Assembly: GCA_945904955.1 (NCBI GenBank)
Contig: CAMDPO010000014.1
Span: 1-53,028 of the forward strand
DNA: 53,028 nucleotides
From: Rhizobium sp. Q54
GTDB taxonomy: Bacteria; Pseudomonadota; Alphaproteobacteria; UBA2966; CAIVPW01
Direction of reading: 5' to 3'
Within the stretch, counting starts at the first letter, position 1, and every line of letters begins with the position of its first letter. Positions 1 to 7,405 of this stretch are shown in pieces. Both the position numbers and the translations under genes were made by a program. Below the pieces are notes generated by a model. That model did not search any database. It saw only the letters and a list, made by a program, of their open reading frames with translations, and was not told the origin of the DNA.

Positions 1-1
1 G

Positions 2-280
2 ATTGCAAACTACGGCGGCGACAGTGGCAAGCTCGTTATCCATGACCCCGTTGGCTGCGAAGTCTGCGGCGGCAGCGGTTACAAGGGGCGGGTCGGCTTG
101 CATGAACTGCTGGTGGGCACGGATGCGCTGAAAAAGAACATCCAGGAGCATGCGCGCGTTGCTGAAATGGTGGCCACTGCCCTGGAGTTCGGCATGCGCA
201 CCTTGAAGCAGGACGGCATCGAAAAAGTGCTGATGGGCATCACCGATATGAAGCAGGTGCGCGCGGTATGTATCAAGTAA
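2..280 (+). CDS. GspE/PilB-type secretion or pilus ATPase, C-terminal end (partial)
   Basis: The reading frame is already open at the window edge and ends with TAA at 278-280, so only about the last 92 residues are present. The visible part holds the tail of a GspE/PilB-type hexameric ATPase. It has a zinc-binding pair C-E-V-C followed by GGSGYKGRVGLHELL, the classic stretch after the Walker B region. It then runs into the helical end with GMRTLKQDGIEKVLMG. These ATPases sit at the inner membrane and power pilus extension or type II secretion. The Walker motifs lie outside the window, so PilB and GspE cannot be told apart here. Downstream comes a c-di-GMP-type HD-GYP gene, which fits a motility or attachment context (inference). 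Confidence 0.9.
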   Translation: MANYGGDSGKLVIHDPVGCEVCGGSGYKGRVGLHELLVGTDALKKNIQEHARVAEMVATALEFGMRTLKQDGIEKVLMGITDMKQVRAVCIK

Positions 281-296
281 TCATCGCCGCCAGCAG

Positions 297-342
297 CCCA
301 CGACTCCCACGACTTCCACGACTTCCACGACTCCCACGAGTA
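297..342. repeat. 9-bp tandem repeat, about five units
   Basis: Five head-to-tail units of CCACGACTY (CCACGACTC, CCACGACTT, CCACGACTT, CCACGACTC, and a degenerate last unit CCACGAGTA) fill part of the 85-base gap between the secretion ATPase stop and the HD-GYP start. The unit is a multiple of three, so all frames stay open through it. It is not part of a recognised gene. Confidence 0.8.
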
Positions 343-365
343 ACCCGCATATCCCAGGCCAGTCG

Positions 366-1967
366 ATGAATCGCATGCAAGTCCCCTCGCCGCAGGGGGA
401 ACTGACACACCGGTTGGGCGAACTGCTGCGCATCGGGGTGGCGCTGTCCAAAGAGCGCGACATCAATCGCCTGCTGGAGGCCATCCTGATTGCCGCCAAG
501 GACATTGCCAATGCCGACGGCGGTACGCTCTACCGCATGACGGACGAACAGGCGCTGCGCTTTGAAATCATGCGTAACGATTCGCTCGGCATCGCGATGG
601 GCGGTACCAGCGGTGTCGATATCCCGTTCTACCCCGTCAATCTGTTTGACAAGGACGGCAAGGCCATCAACACCATGGTTGCGGCCTATGCGGTACACCA
701 CGACTGCTCGGTCAATATCGCAAATGCCTATAGCGAAGCAGGATTCGATTTTTCAGGGACCAAGAATTTCGACAAGAAGACGGGGTATCGCTCGATATCC
801 TTCCTGACCGTGCCGATGAAGAATCACGAGGAGGAAATCATCGGCGTGTTGCAGTTGATCAATGCCAAGGACCGCAATACCGGCAAGGTCGTGGCGTTTT
901 CCGATGATGACCAGCGGTTGGCCGAGTCTTTGGCTTCCCAGGCCGCGATTGCGCTGACCAACCGCTTGCTGATCAATCATCTGGAGACACTGTTCGAGTC
1001 GTTCATCCAGCTGATTAATGCGGCTATCGATGACAAATCGCCTTATACCGGTGGTCATTGCGAGCGCGTGCCGACGCTGACGATGATGCTTGCCGAAGCT
1101 GTCAACAACTGCAAATCGGGGCCGCTCAGCAATTTTTCGATGAGCGACCGTGATCGCTACGAGCTGAAGATTGCCGGGCTGCTGCACGATTGCGGCAAGG
1201 TGACGACGCCAGTGCATGTGGTCGACAAGGCGACCAAACTACAGACGATTTATGACCGTATCGACCTCGTCGACACCCGGTTCGAAATCGTCAGGCGTGA
1301 TGCCCAACTGGCGATGCTGATGGGTGCCGCAAGCGAGCCCGTCACCCGTTCGTTGATGAAAGACATCGAGGATGACCGGGAGTTTCTGCGCCGCGCCAAC
1401 ATCGGCGGCGAGTCGATGAGCGACGAAGATATTGCGCGGGTCAGGGCGATTGCAGGCCGGTATCGCTGGTGCGACTCCAGCGGCAAGACGGTGGATTTCC
1501 TGACGGCTGAAGAGGTCGAGAACCTGACTATCCGCGCCGGTACTTTGACGGTTGCAGAGCGTCAGATCATCAATCACCACCTTGAAGTGACGATCCAGAT
1601 GCTGGAGTCGCTGCCCTGGCCCAAGCATCTGCGCCATGTTCCGGAATATGCCGGCGGCCACCACGAGCGCATGGACGGCAAGGGCTATCCGAAGGGCCTG
1701 AAGCGCGAGGATATGTCGATCCCGGCGCGCATCATGGCCATAGCCGACATCTACGAGGCACTCACCGCCGCCGACCGCCCCTACAAGAAGGCGATGAGCC
1801 TGTCGCAGTCGCTCAAGATCATGAAGAAGATGCAGAGCGAGGGGCACATCGACTCGGACCTGTTCAAGCTGTTCGTCGAAGCCGGCGTCTACCGCCGCTA
1901 CGCTGAAGCGCACCTCAAGCCCGAGCAACTCGACCAAGTCGACGAGCGCGAGTTGCTCAGCGCGTAA
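366..1967 (+). CDS. GAF domain + HD-GYP domain signalling protein (probable c-di-GMP phosphodiesterase)
   Basis: 533 residues. Roughly residues 25-195 form a GAF sensor domain (KERDINRLLEAIL near the start, then a LTVPMKNHEEEIIGVLQLIN core). The HD-GYP domain follows: HDCGK near residue 274 and HHERMDGKGYP near residue 435, the metal-binding and signature motifs of c-di-GMP phosphodiesterases. About 100 residues are inserted between the HD pair and the rest of the domain, more than in minimal HD-GYP enzymes. I see no receiver domain or membrane segment, so it is likely cytosolic and controlled by ligand binding to GAF. Bases are AT-richer than the neighbours (721-780 counts 25 G+C in 60). ATG at 366 is the first good start after the 9-bp repeat. 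Confidence 0.9.
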   Translation: MNRMQVPSPQGELTHRLGELLRIGVALSKERDINRLLEAILIAAKDIANADGGTLYRMTDEQALRFEIMRNDSLGIAMGGTSGVDIPFYPVNLFDKDGKAINTMVAAYAVHHDCSVNIANAYSEAGFDFSGTKNFDKKTGYRSISFLTVPMKNHEEEIIGVLQLINAKDRNTGKVVAFSDDDQRLAESLASQAAIALTNRLLINHLETLFESFIQLINAAIDDKSPYTGGHCERVPTLTMMLAEAVNNCKSGPLSNFSMSDRDRYELKIAGLLHDCGKVTTPVHVVDKATKLQTIYDRIDLVDTRFEIVRRDAQLAMLMGAASEPVTRSLMKDIEDDREFLRRANIGGESMSDEDIARVRAIAGRYRWCDSSGKTVDFLTAEEVENLTIRAGTLTVAERQIINHHLEVTIQMLESLPWPKHLRHVPEYAGGHHERMDGKGYPKGLKREDMSIPARIMAIADIYEALTAADRPYKKAMSLSQSLKIMKKMQSEGHIDSDLFKLFVEAGVYRRYAEAHLKPEQLDQVDERELLSA

Positions 1968-1972
1968 GAACG

Positions 1973-2788
1973 ATGGGCCAAGCCAAGCTCCGCAAGTCGG
2001 CGAAGGAGTCCGGCCGCCCGTGGGCGCCGGCAATGCCCGTCGCGGTTTCCAGTGCCACCGGAACCAACGAGCAGGTGCGCCTCATGGAACACCTCGGCAA
2101 GCTCTCGAAGCTCGCCGAAGAGAACACCCGCGCGGCGCTGCAGGCGGCGCGCGGCACGAACTCCGAAGACAACCGCCTCGATGCGCTGCACACCATCCTG
2201 CAGGGCGCTATGGCGCTGATGGAGCGCGAGGTCGAGTCCGGCTACGCGCAATCCCCGACCAGCCAGAACCTGAAATCGCAGATCGCATGCCGCAAGGGCT
2301 GCGCGTTCTGCTGCCACCTCGCGGTCGAAGCCTCCATCATCGAGGCGATCCTGGTGTGGCGGCGCGCCACCCAGCGCGAGGACCTGACAATGGCGATCAG
2401 GGCACATGCGCATAGGTCGGCCAACGTCGATCCCGACAAGCGCTGGGCGATGCGCCAGCCGTGCCCGATGCTAGGCGCCGACGGCGCCTGTCAGGTCTAC
2501 GAGGATCGCCCCGGCAGCTGTCGCGCCTTCGTGTCGGTGGACGCAAAGGCGTGCGAGCGCTCGCTGATGACCGCCGGCACCGACAAGGAAGACCTCAACG
2601 TGCCGATCGTGCCGTTCCCACGCCAGATCGAGACCGCGATCAGCATCGGCGTGCGCCGCGCCTGCGCCGCCGAGAACTTGCAGAGTTGCAACGTCGAGCT
2701 GACCGCCGCGCTGCACCTGCTCGCCAACGACCCGACCGCGCCCGGCCGCTGGCTGGCGGGCGAAACCGTATTTCATCCGTATCCGTAG
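1973..2788 (+). CDS. YkgJ-family cysteine-cluster protein (copy 1)
   Basis: 271 residues. Cysteines cluster as CRKGCAFCCH near residue 105, followed by PCP, GACQVY and RPGSCRAF. This is the zinc/iron-chelating YkgJ (CxxCxxCC) pattern. No transmembrane segment or signal peptide is visible. The start MGQAKLRK is shared in form with the next gene (MGEAKRR), so the two are tandem paralogues. It begins 5 bases after the HD-GYP stop. The metal centre is known for the family, but no enzymatic activity can be assigned from sequence. Confidence 0.85.
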   Translation: MGQAKLRKSAKESGRPWAPAMPVAVSSATGTNEQVRLMEHLGKLSKLAEENTRAALQAARGTNSEDNRLDALHTILQGAMALMEREVESGYAQSPTSQNLKSQIACRKGCAFCCHLAVEASIIEAILVWRRATQREDLTMAIRAHAHRSANVDPDKRWAMRQPCPMLGADGACQVYEDRPGSCRAFVSVDAKACERSLMTAGTDKEDLNVPIVPFPRQIETAISIGVRRACAAENLQSCNVELTAALHLLANDPTAPGRWLAGETVFHPYP

Positions 2789-2796
2789 GCACCCCC

Positions 2797-3576
2797 ATGG
2801 GCGAAGCCAAACGCCGCGCCGCCACACCGAAGTCCGACCGCCCCGACCTCGAGACCGGATTCAACGACGCCGAGCGCGCCCATCTCGCCGAAGTGCGCCG
2901 CGGCGCCTATCGCCACGCGACCGCCCAGCTCGGCAGCGCACGCCGTGCCGCAAGCGCCAGCGCCCAGGCAGATGCGATCGCCGCCATCCATGCCGAGGCG
3001 GCGCGCGTGCTCGACACCGCCACCGGGGAGTTCTTCCGCACCACGCGCGAGGGCCCGGCCATCGAGGCTCGCATAGCGTGCAAGAAGGGTTGCAACTTCT
3101 GCTGCCACGTCAACGTCGAGGCCACCATCATCGAGGTGATCGGCGTCGCCGCAGTGGCAGTGAAGGATCCTGCCCTGCGCGACTCGGTGCTCGCCACCGC
3201 GCCCCGTCTCGCCGGGCTCGACGCCCTCGCCCGCGTCAAGGCACGCGTACCGTGCCCGCTGTTGCGCGACGGCGCGTGCTCGATTTACGCCGACCGCCCG
3301 CGCAGCTGCCGCGCGCTCACGTCCTACGACGCCAAGCGCTGCGAGGAGGAACTCAACGATCCCGAGGCAGCGCGCGAGCAAAGGCGCGTCTTCACTTGGC
3401 CGCGCATCCTCGCGGCAGCCGCCACCGACGGCATCCAGTCGGCCTGCGTCGACATGAGCCTGCAGGACGCGACCGTCGAGCTGACCCAGGGTGTCGCGAC
3501 GGTGCTGCGCGATCCCGGCGTCATCGCGCGCTGGCTGGCGGGCGAGTCGCCGTTCCCGGCCTACGCGAAGACCTAG
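2797..3576 (+). CDS. YkgJ-family cysteine-cluster protein (copy 2)
   Basis: 259 residues, starting at ATG 2797, eight bases after the stop of its paralogue. An upstream in-frame extension to 2461 overlaps copy 1 and is rejected. The cluster CKKGCNFCCH lies near residue 95, followed by PCPLLRDGACSIYADRPRSCRA and a later Cys in SACVDM. The order and spacing match copy 1, and both end with W-L-A-G-E. The stop codon shares the four bases CTAG (3573-3576) with the stop of the convergent ccdA. Function beyond metal binding is unknown. Confidence 0.87.
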   Translation: MGEAKRRAATPKSDRPDLETGFNDAERAHLAEVRRGAYRHATAQLGSARRAASASAQADAIAAIHAEAARVLDTATGEFFRTTREGPAIEARIACKKGCNFCCHVNVEATIIEVIGVAAVAVKDPALRDSVLATAPRLAGLDALARVKARVPCPLLRDGACSIYADRPRSCRALTSYDAKRCEEELNDPEAAREQRRVFTWPRILAAAATDGIQSACVDMSLQDATVELTQGVATVLRDPGVIARWLAGESPFPAYAKT

Positions 3577-4325
3577 CCGATCTTCCCGAGGATTGGGAAC
3601 GCCTCGAGGAGGTAGTAGCCGAACGCCGAGAAGCGGTCGGTCACCATCAGCACGCCGGTCAGCACCAGCACGACGCCGGCGCCCTGCTCGACGCGGCGCA
3701 GGTAGGGGCGGAACTTGCGCGAGAAGGCCAGGAACTGGCGCAGCGCCAGTGCGGCAAGGATAAAGGGCACGCCGAGGCCGAGCGAGTAGACCGCCAGCAA
3801 CGATGCCCCATAGAGGAGCGAGTCGCTGCTCGCCGCGAATGTCAGAATCGTCGCCAGGATCGGACCGATGCACGGCGTCCATCCGAACGCGAACGCGATG
3901 CCCACCAGGAACGCGCCGCCGATGCCGCCGAGCGCCGGCGCCGCGTGCACGCGCACGTCGCGATCGAGGAAGGAAAGAATGCCGAGGCGGCGGAACAGGC
4001 CGAGGTAGTGCAGCCCGAACAGGATCACCACGACGCCGGCGACGCGCGCGATCAGCGTGAAGTGGTCGAACAAGAGTCCGCTGATGGCGCTCGCCGTCGC
4101 GCCAAGCATCACGAACACCAGCGAGAAGCCGAGCACGAAGGCGAGCGCCGCCGGCAGGACGCTGCGCGTGCCGGAACCCAGCGCCGCGCCGCCCTGGCCA
4201 TCGTGCTCGACCGTCGTGCCGGCGACGAAGCTCAGGTAGGCCGGCACCAACGGCAGCACGCACGGCGAGAGGAAGCTCACCACGCCTGCTCCGGCCGCCG
4301 CGATGTAGGTGATTTCGCCCGCCAT
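3573..4325 (-). CDS. ccdA: CcdA-type cytochrome c biogenesis / thiol-disulfide transmembrane protein
   Basis: 250 residues with about six hydrophobic segments. The first segment carries the hallmark LSPCVLPLVPAYL, and a second Cys sits in WTPCIGPILAT; these are the redox pair of the DsbD/CcdA family. The family carries electrons from cytosolic thioredoxin across the inner membrane to periplasmic thioredoxin-like acceptors. Length is typical for stand-alone CcdA. Three other thiol-redox genes (dsbB near 12.9 kb, a TlpA-like gene near 27 kb, and the YkgJ pair) are in the window, but none is in an operon with it. Confidence 0.9.
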   Translation of the reverse strand: MAGEITYIAAAGAGVVSFLSPCVLPLVPAYLSFVAGTTVEHDGQGGAALGSGTRSVLPAALAFVLGFSLVFVMLGATASAISGLLFDHFTLIARVAGVVVILFGLHYLGLFRRLGILSFLDRDVRVHAAPALGGIGGAFLVGIAFAFGWTPCIGPILATILTFAASSDSLLYGASLLAVYSLGLGVPFILAALALRQFLAFSRKFRPYLRRVEQGAGVVLVLTGVLMVTDRFSAFGYYLLEAFPILGKIG

Positions 4326-4416
4326 GGAGGCCGGACCCTAGGACCCTGGCCCTTGCGGCTCAAGCGCCGCAGAGTCCTTGGCTTTCGTGAGCTTCGCGGC
4401 CCGCGAACTAAAGAAT

Positions 4417-4434
4417 ATCAATCTGTATATTGAT
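4417..4434. promoter_or_regulatory. AT-rich operator-like palindrome
   Basis: ATCAAT-N6-ATTGAT is a perfect 6-bp inverted repeat in a strikingly AT-rich patch (about 4410-4445) of an otherwise GC-rich window. AATAT...ATATT is nested in it. It lies between the divergent ccdA and DUF2089 genes, 53 bases before the latter's start. The size fits a dimeric helix-turn-helix regulator, and the DUF2089 protein encoded next door is a candidate (inference). Confidence 0.5.
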
Positions 4435-4487
4435 TTTATTCATTGGAAGCCGCATTCTGATCGTAGAAGTCAACCTCGAGCGCGGCC

Positions 4488-4871
4488 ATGGCCCACGACT
4501 GGGAAAAACTGACGCAGCTGGTCGGCGACCAAGCCTTCGTGATTGAACGCGTGCGCATCTCGGATAGCGGCATCGCCATCGAAGGCCCCTTCGAGCTGCC
4601 GCCCCTCGCCCGTCTCGGCGGTGACGACCAGGTCTTCCTGTCCGCCTTCGTACGCAGCCACGGCAACATCAAGCGCATGGAAGAGTGGTTCGGGGTCTCC
4701 TACCCCACCATCAAGAACCGCCTGAACCGCATCGCCGCACAGCTCGAATTCGTCGAGACGCGCACGACGGAGCTGTCCAAGCAGCCGCTCGATCAGCTCG
4801 CCGCCGGCGAGATCACCGTCAACGAAGCGACACTGGCGCTCAGTGAGCGCCGCCCGAGATCCAACTCGTAG
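4488..4871 (+). CDS. DUF2089-family protein, probable HTH regulator
   Basis: 127 residues. The centre (about residues 40-80) reads LARLGGDDQVFLSAF followed by a helix-turn-helix-like NIKRMEEWFGVSYPTIKNRL, typical of DUF2089 proteins. A C-terminal stretch LDQLAAGEITVNEATLAL resembles the short SHOCT-like helix pair found again in the next gene. The N-terminal zinc-ribbon of some DUF2089 members is absent. It ends 10 bases before the SHOCT-like gene, so the two are probably co-transcribed, and the AT-rich palindrome at 4417-4434 could be its own operator (inference). Confidence 0.8.
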   Translation: MAHDWEKLTQLVGDQAFVIERVRISDSGIAIEGPFELPPLARLGGDDQVFLSAFVRSHGNIKRMEEWFGVSYPTIKNRLNRIAAQLEFVETRTTELSKQPLDQLAAGEITVNEATLALSERRPRSNS

Positions 4872-4881
4872 GGGGAGTCCC

Positions 4882-5748
4882 ATGAACGAAGAACGCAAGC
4901 GCGTGCTCGACCTGCTGAGCGAAGGCAAGATCAACGCCGACGAGGCCGAGCGCCTGCTCAACGCGCTCACCGCCGCCGCGCGCGTCGAAGAGCGCGCCGA
5001 GGTCCGCTCCGAAGGCCCGTTCGCCAACCTGCATCGCCTGCGCCCGCATATGCACCGCCTGCACGAGCATTTCCATGGCGGCGAGGGGCGCTCGGCGCCG
5101 GGCGGCGAACGCCGCTTCGTGCGCATCGTTGTCGACAAGGACACCGGCGAAGGCCGCACCGAGCGCGTGCGCATCAAGGTGCCGGTGAAGCTCTTGAAGG
5201 CCGGCATCAGCCTGTCCGGCTTGATGCCCAAGGACGTGCGCGAGCGCGTGCAAGAAGCGCTCAAGGAAAAGGGCATCGACGTCGACCCGTTCGCCCTGCG
5301 CGGCACCGATACCGACGAGATCATCGCCGCCCTGCACGACCTCGAGATCGACATCGGCAAGAACGGCGAGAAGGTGCGCATCTTCACCGCCAACGACGAG
5401 GATGACGACGACGACGATCGCGAGGGCACGCCCACGCACGAAGCCGAAGGACCGGCGGGCGAGCACACCGTCGAGCGCACCATTCGCCGCCGCCGCTTCC
5501 GCCGCGACTCCTCGGCCTTCTCGTTGCGGGCGCTTCTCATGGCGCCGGTGATGGCCCTGGTGTTCTTCGTGGCCACCGTGGCGCGTCTGCTGCTCCTGCC
5601 GATCGCCTGGATCACGCTGTTCGCGGTGCGCGTCGTTGCGTTCCTGTGGCGCACCATCACCGCGCCGTTCCGCTGGATCGCCCACGGTCTGATCGTGCGC
5701 GCCTCCTGGCGCCGCGGCCGCCTCACCGACCGGACGATCGCGGCGTAG
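4882..5748 (+). CDS. SHOCT-like / YvlB-type membrane-associated protein
   Basis: 288 residues starting at ATG 4882, preceded by GGGGGAG. Residues 1-32 (RKRVLDLLSEGKINADEAERLLNAL) match the SHOCT-like N-terminal domain of YvlB/LiaX-type proteins. The middle contains two beta-rich stretches (residues 80-115 and 150-180) around VPVKLLKAGISLSGLMP, then an acidic run of Asp/Glu near residue 175. The end has two hydrophobic segments (ALLMAPVMALVFFVATVARL and LLPIAWITLFAVRVVAFLW). In Gram-positive bacteria such proteins act in envelope stress. Here the role is unknown, but pairing with a DUF2089 regulator is consistent with that. Confidence 0.72.
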   Translation: MNEERKRVLDLLSEGKINADEAERLLNALTAAARVEERAEVRSEGPFANLHRLRPHMHRLHEHFHGGEGRSAPGGERRFVRIVVDKDTGEGRTERVRIKVPVKLLKAGISLSGLMPKDVRERVQEALKEKGIDVDPFALRGTDTDEIIAALHDLEIDIGKNGEKVRIFTANDEDDDDDDREGTPTHEAEGPAGEHTVERTIRRRRFRRDSSAFSLRALLMAPVMALVFFVATVARLLLLPIAWITLFAVRVVAFLWRTITAPFRWIAHGLIVRASWRRGRLTDRTIAA

Positions 5749-5757
5749 TACCCGATC

Positions 5758-5874
5758 GTCATTGCGAGACGAAGGCGAAGCAATCCAGGAGCCTCAGGCT
5801 CGTCTCTGGATTGCGTCGCCCCGACGGGGCGCTCCGCGCGTTCCGCACGATGTCGCTACGCTCCTCGCAATGAC
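5758..5874. repeat. Intergenic palindromic repeat, CATTGCGAG family (copy 1)
   Basis: It begins GTCATTGCGAG, continues to GAAGCAATCCAG, and closes with the mirrored CTGGATTGCGTCG and CTCGCAATGAC. It fills the gap between the convergent SHOCT-like gene and the small-protein array. A second copy lies at 16693-16774. Such elements are common between genes in alphaproteobacteria (known in general). Here it may also end transcription (inference). Confidence 0.85.
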
Positions 5875-5886
5875 GGAGGGTGAGGC

Positions 5887-6246
5887 CTACCGCCCTGCCG
5901 GCAACGTCGCCCAGTTGCGCGTCGTGCGCATGCGCGCCCAGATCGGGCCGGGCAGCGCCAGCCCCTCGCAGACGCGCTGGAACGCAAGGCCGCCGAACGC
6001 GCCGCCGTCGAGGGCGACGCCCAGGAATTCCTGCTGGTCGATGGTCACCGAGGTCGCTGCGCACGCAAGGCGGTTACCTTCGCGCAGATCGGCATGGAGA
6101 TACGTGACGGCGCCGATGCCGACCACGATCACCCACGCGAGAGGCGTGCGCAGGAAGTTGGCGAGGTAGCCGACCGCGTCGGCGCGCACCCTGGCGAACA
6201 GCCGCAGCATGCCGGAGCCGCCGGTGACTGCGATGGGCATGGTCAT
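5887..6246 (-). CDS. Small single-pass protein, family B (array copy B2)
   Basis: 119 residues; I do not recognise the family. Start ATG at 6246 overlaps the TGA of the upstream A1 gene (TGATG), so translation is coupled. MTMPI..TGGSGMLRLFA is followed by one membrane segment near residues 32-50 (TPLAWVIVVGIGAVTYL). A probably periplasmic domain follows with REGNR.ACAATSVT.DQQ.F and CEG.ALPGPIWARMRTT.NWA. Two cysteines are shared with copy B1 (6611-6973), and the last 20 residues are nearly identical. It is the last gene of a five-gene leftward array and is followed by a palindromic repeat. Confidence 0.75.
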   Translation of the reverse strand: MTMPIAVTGGSGMLRLFARVRADAVGYLANFLRTPLAWVIVVGIGAVTYLHADLREGNRLACAATSVTIDQQEFLGVALDGGAFGGLAFQRVCEGLALPGPIWARMRTTRNWATLPAGR

Positions 6247-6602
6247 CAGTAGACCCACATGTTGCCGGTGTTCTCCCGGCACTTCTGCGGGAAGAACGCC
6301 AGGCGGCCATCGGAGAAGCGCGCCATGCCCCCCGGCTCGCAGTGGGCCAGCGGCCAGTGATCCTTCCACCGGTCCGGGATGCGACCCTTGCACGCTTCGT
6401 AGGCGATCGTGTCGGAGGGCTGCACGTAATACTCGGGGATATTGATGACGCCGCCGTGGATCGGCGCGGTCACCGCGCAGGTGCGATCGAAGTTGCGGTC
6501 GGCGCGCACCATTTGCGCGTAGCCCAGCACCAACATGGCCAGCGCCAACAGCGTGACCGGATTGGTGAAGAACGCGCGATTGAACCCGAGGCGACTGAGC
6601 AT
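6246..6602 (-). CDS. Small single-pass protein, family A (array copy A1)
   Basis: 118 residues, ATG at 6602, eight bases after the B1 stop. After a short basic N-terminus (MLSRLGFNRAFF.NPVT) there is one membrane segment (LLALAMLVLGYAQMV), then a domain with four cysteines: TCAVTAPIHGG, EYYVQPSDT.AYEACKGRIP, WPLAHC, and FPQKCRENTGN. All four and the surrounding residues recur in copies A2 and A3, so they probably form disulfides outside the cytoplasm (inference). No enzymatic motif is recognised. Confidence 0.78.
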   Translation of the reverse strand: MLSRLGFNRAFFTNPVTLLALAMLVLGYAQMVRADRNFDRTCAVTAPIHGGVINIPEYYVQPSDTIAYEACKGRIPDRWKDHWPLAHCEPGGMARFSDGRLAFFPQKCRENTGNMWVY

Positions 6603-6610
6603 GCTGCGTC

Positions 6611-6973
6611 CTACTGCCGGCTCGGCAGCCACGCCCAGTTCTGAGTCGTGCGCATGCGCGCCCAGATCGGGCCCGGCAGCGCCATGCCTTCGCACGCACG
6701 CTGGAAGTTGACGCCGCCGCCGATGGGATCGGCGCCCATGACGATGTCGCGGAACGTCTGCTGATCGAGAGTGACCGAGGTCGCGGCGCACGCCATGCGG
6801 TTGCCCTCGCGGATGGTCGAGTACGTCCACGTGCCGCCGACCACGCCGGCGATCATCACCCAGGCGAGCGGCGCCTTGAGGAACGAACCGACCTGAGCCA
6901 TGGCCTCGGCGCGCACCTTGGCGAACAGGCGCAGCATGCCGGAGCCGCCGGTGACCGTGATGGGCATGGTCAT
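6611..6973 (-). CDS. Small single-pass protein, family B (array copy B1)
   Basis: 120 residues. ATG at 6973 lies two bases from the TGA of A2, and a second in-frame ATG follows at 6967. Layout is as in B2: TGGSGMLRLFAKVRAEA, a membrane segment (APLAWVMIAGVVGGTW), then REGNRMACAATSVTLDQQTF and CEGMALPGPIWARMRTTQNWA. The middle of the outer domain (about residues 78-90) differs most between B1 and B2. The tight A-then-B order, seen twice, implies that the two products work as a pair (inference). Confidence 0.77.
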   Translation of the reverse strand: MTMPITVTGGSGMLRLFAKVRAEAMAQVGSFLKAPLAWVMIAGVVGGTWTYSTIREGNRMACAATSVTLDQQTFRDIVMGADPIGGGVNFQRACEGMALPGPIWARMRTTQNWAWLPSRQ

Positions 6974-6974
6974 A

Positions 6975-7343
6975 TCAGTAGGCCCACATATTGCCGGTGT
7001 TCTCCCGGCACTTCTGCGGGAAGAACGCGAGGCGCCCGTCCGAGAAGCGCGCCATGCCGCCCGCCACGTCGCAATGGGCGATCGGCCAGTTGCCCTTCCA
7101 GCGGTCGGGGATGCGGCCCGCGCACGCCTGATAGGCGAGCGTGTCGGTGCGCTGCACGTAGTACTCGTCGTCGTAGATGATACCGCCGCCATGGATCGGC
7201 GCGGTGATCGAGCACGTATAGGTGTAGTGGCGATCGGCGCGCACCGCCTGCACCCAGGCGAGGCCAAGCATCGCCGCCACGATCCAGGTGACGGGGTTCT
7301 GGAAGAACCGCTGGTTGAAGCCAAGCCTGCTCAAGAACGTCAT
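6975..7343 (-). CDS. Small single-pass protein, family A (array copy A2)
   Basis: 122 residues, ATG at 7343. It is close to A1 over the whole length: LSRLGFNQRFFQNPVTW, a membrane segment, then YTCSITAPIHGG, EYYVQRTDTLAYQACAGRIPDRW, AHC and RFSDGRLAFFPQKCRENTGN, with all four cysteines kept. The final 30 residues are nearly the same as in A1, pointing to recent duplication or gene conversion. It starts 48 bases after the A3 stop. Confidence 0.78.
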   Translation of the reverse strand: MTFLSRLGFNQRFFQNPVTWIVAAMLGLAWVQAVRADRHYTYTCSITAPIHGGGIIYDDEYYVQRTDTLAYQACAGRIPDRWKGNWPIAHCDVAGGMARFSDGRLAFFPQKCRENTGNMWAY

Positions 7344-7358
7344 CGCGCTGCACTCAAT

Positions 7359-7405
7359 TCAGAACACAAAGTTGCGCGCCTCTGGCGCGACTCAGAACAC
7401 AAAGT
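7359..7405. repeat. 14-bp direct duplication of the A3 gene end
   Basis: TCAGAACACAAAGT occurs at 7392-7405, where it encodes the last codons and stop of A3 on the minus strand, and again at 7359-7372 just downstream. The second copy is non-coding and looks like a footprint of the unequal duplications that built the array. Confidence 0.75.

Noticed and set aside
297-342. Possible CRISPR array
   Set aside because: Units are 9 bases head to tail without spacers; no cas gene is near.
2773-4263. Long minus-strand frame (496 codons) across the YkgJ and ccdA region
   Set aside because: It is the compositional shadow of the real plus-strand YkgJ gene and the real minus-strand ccdA frame; the translation is Arg/Ala/Gly-rich with no family features.
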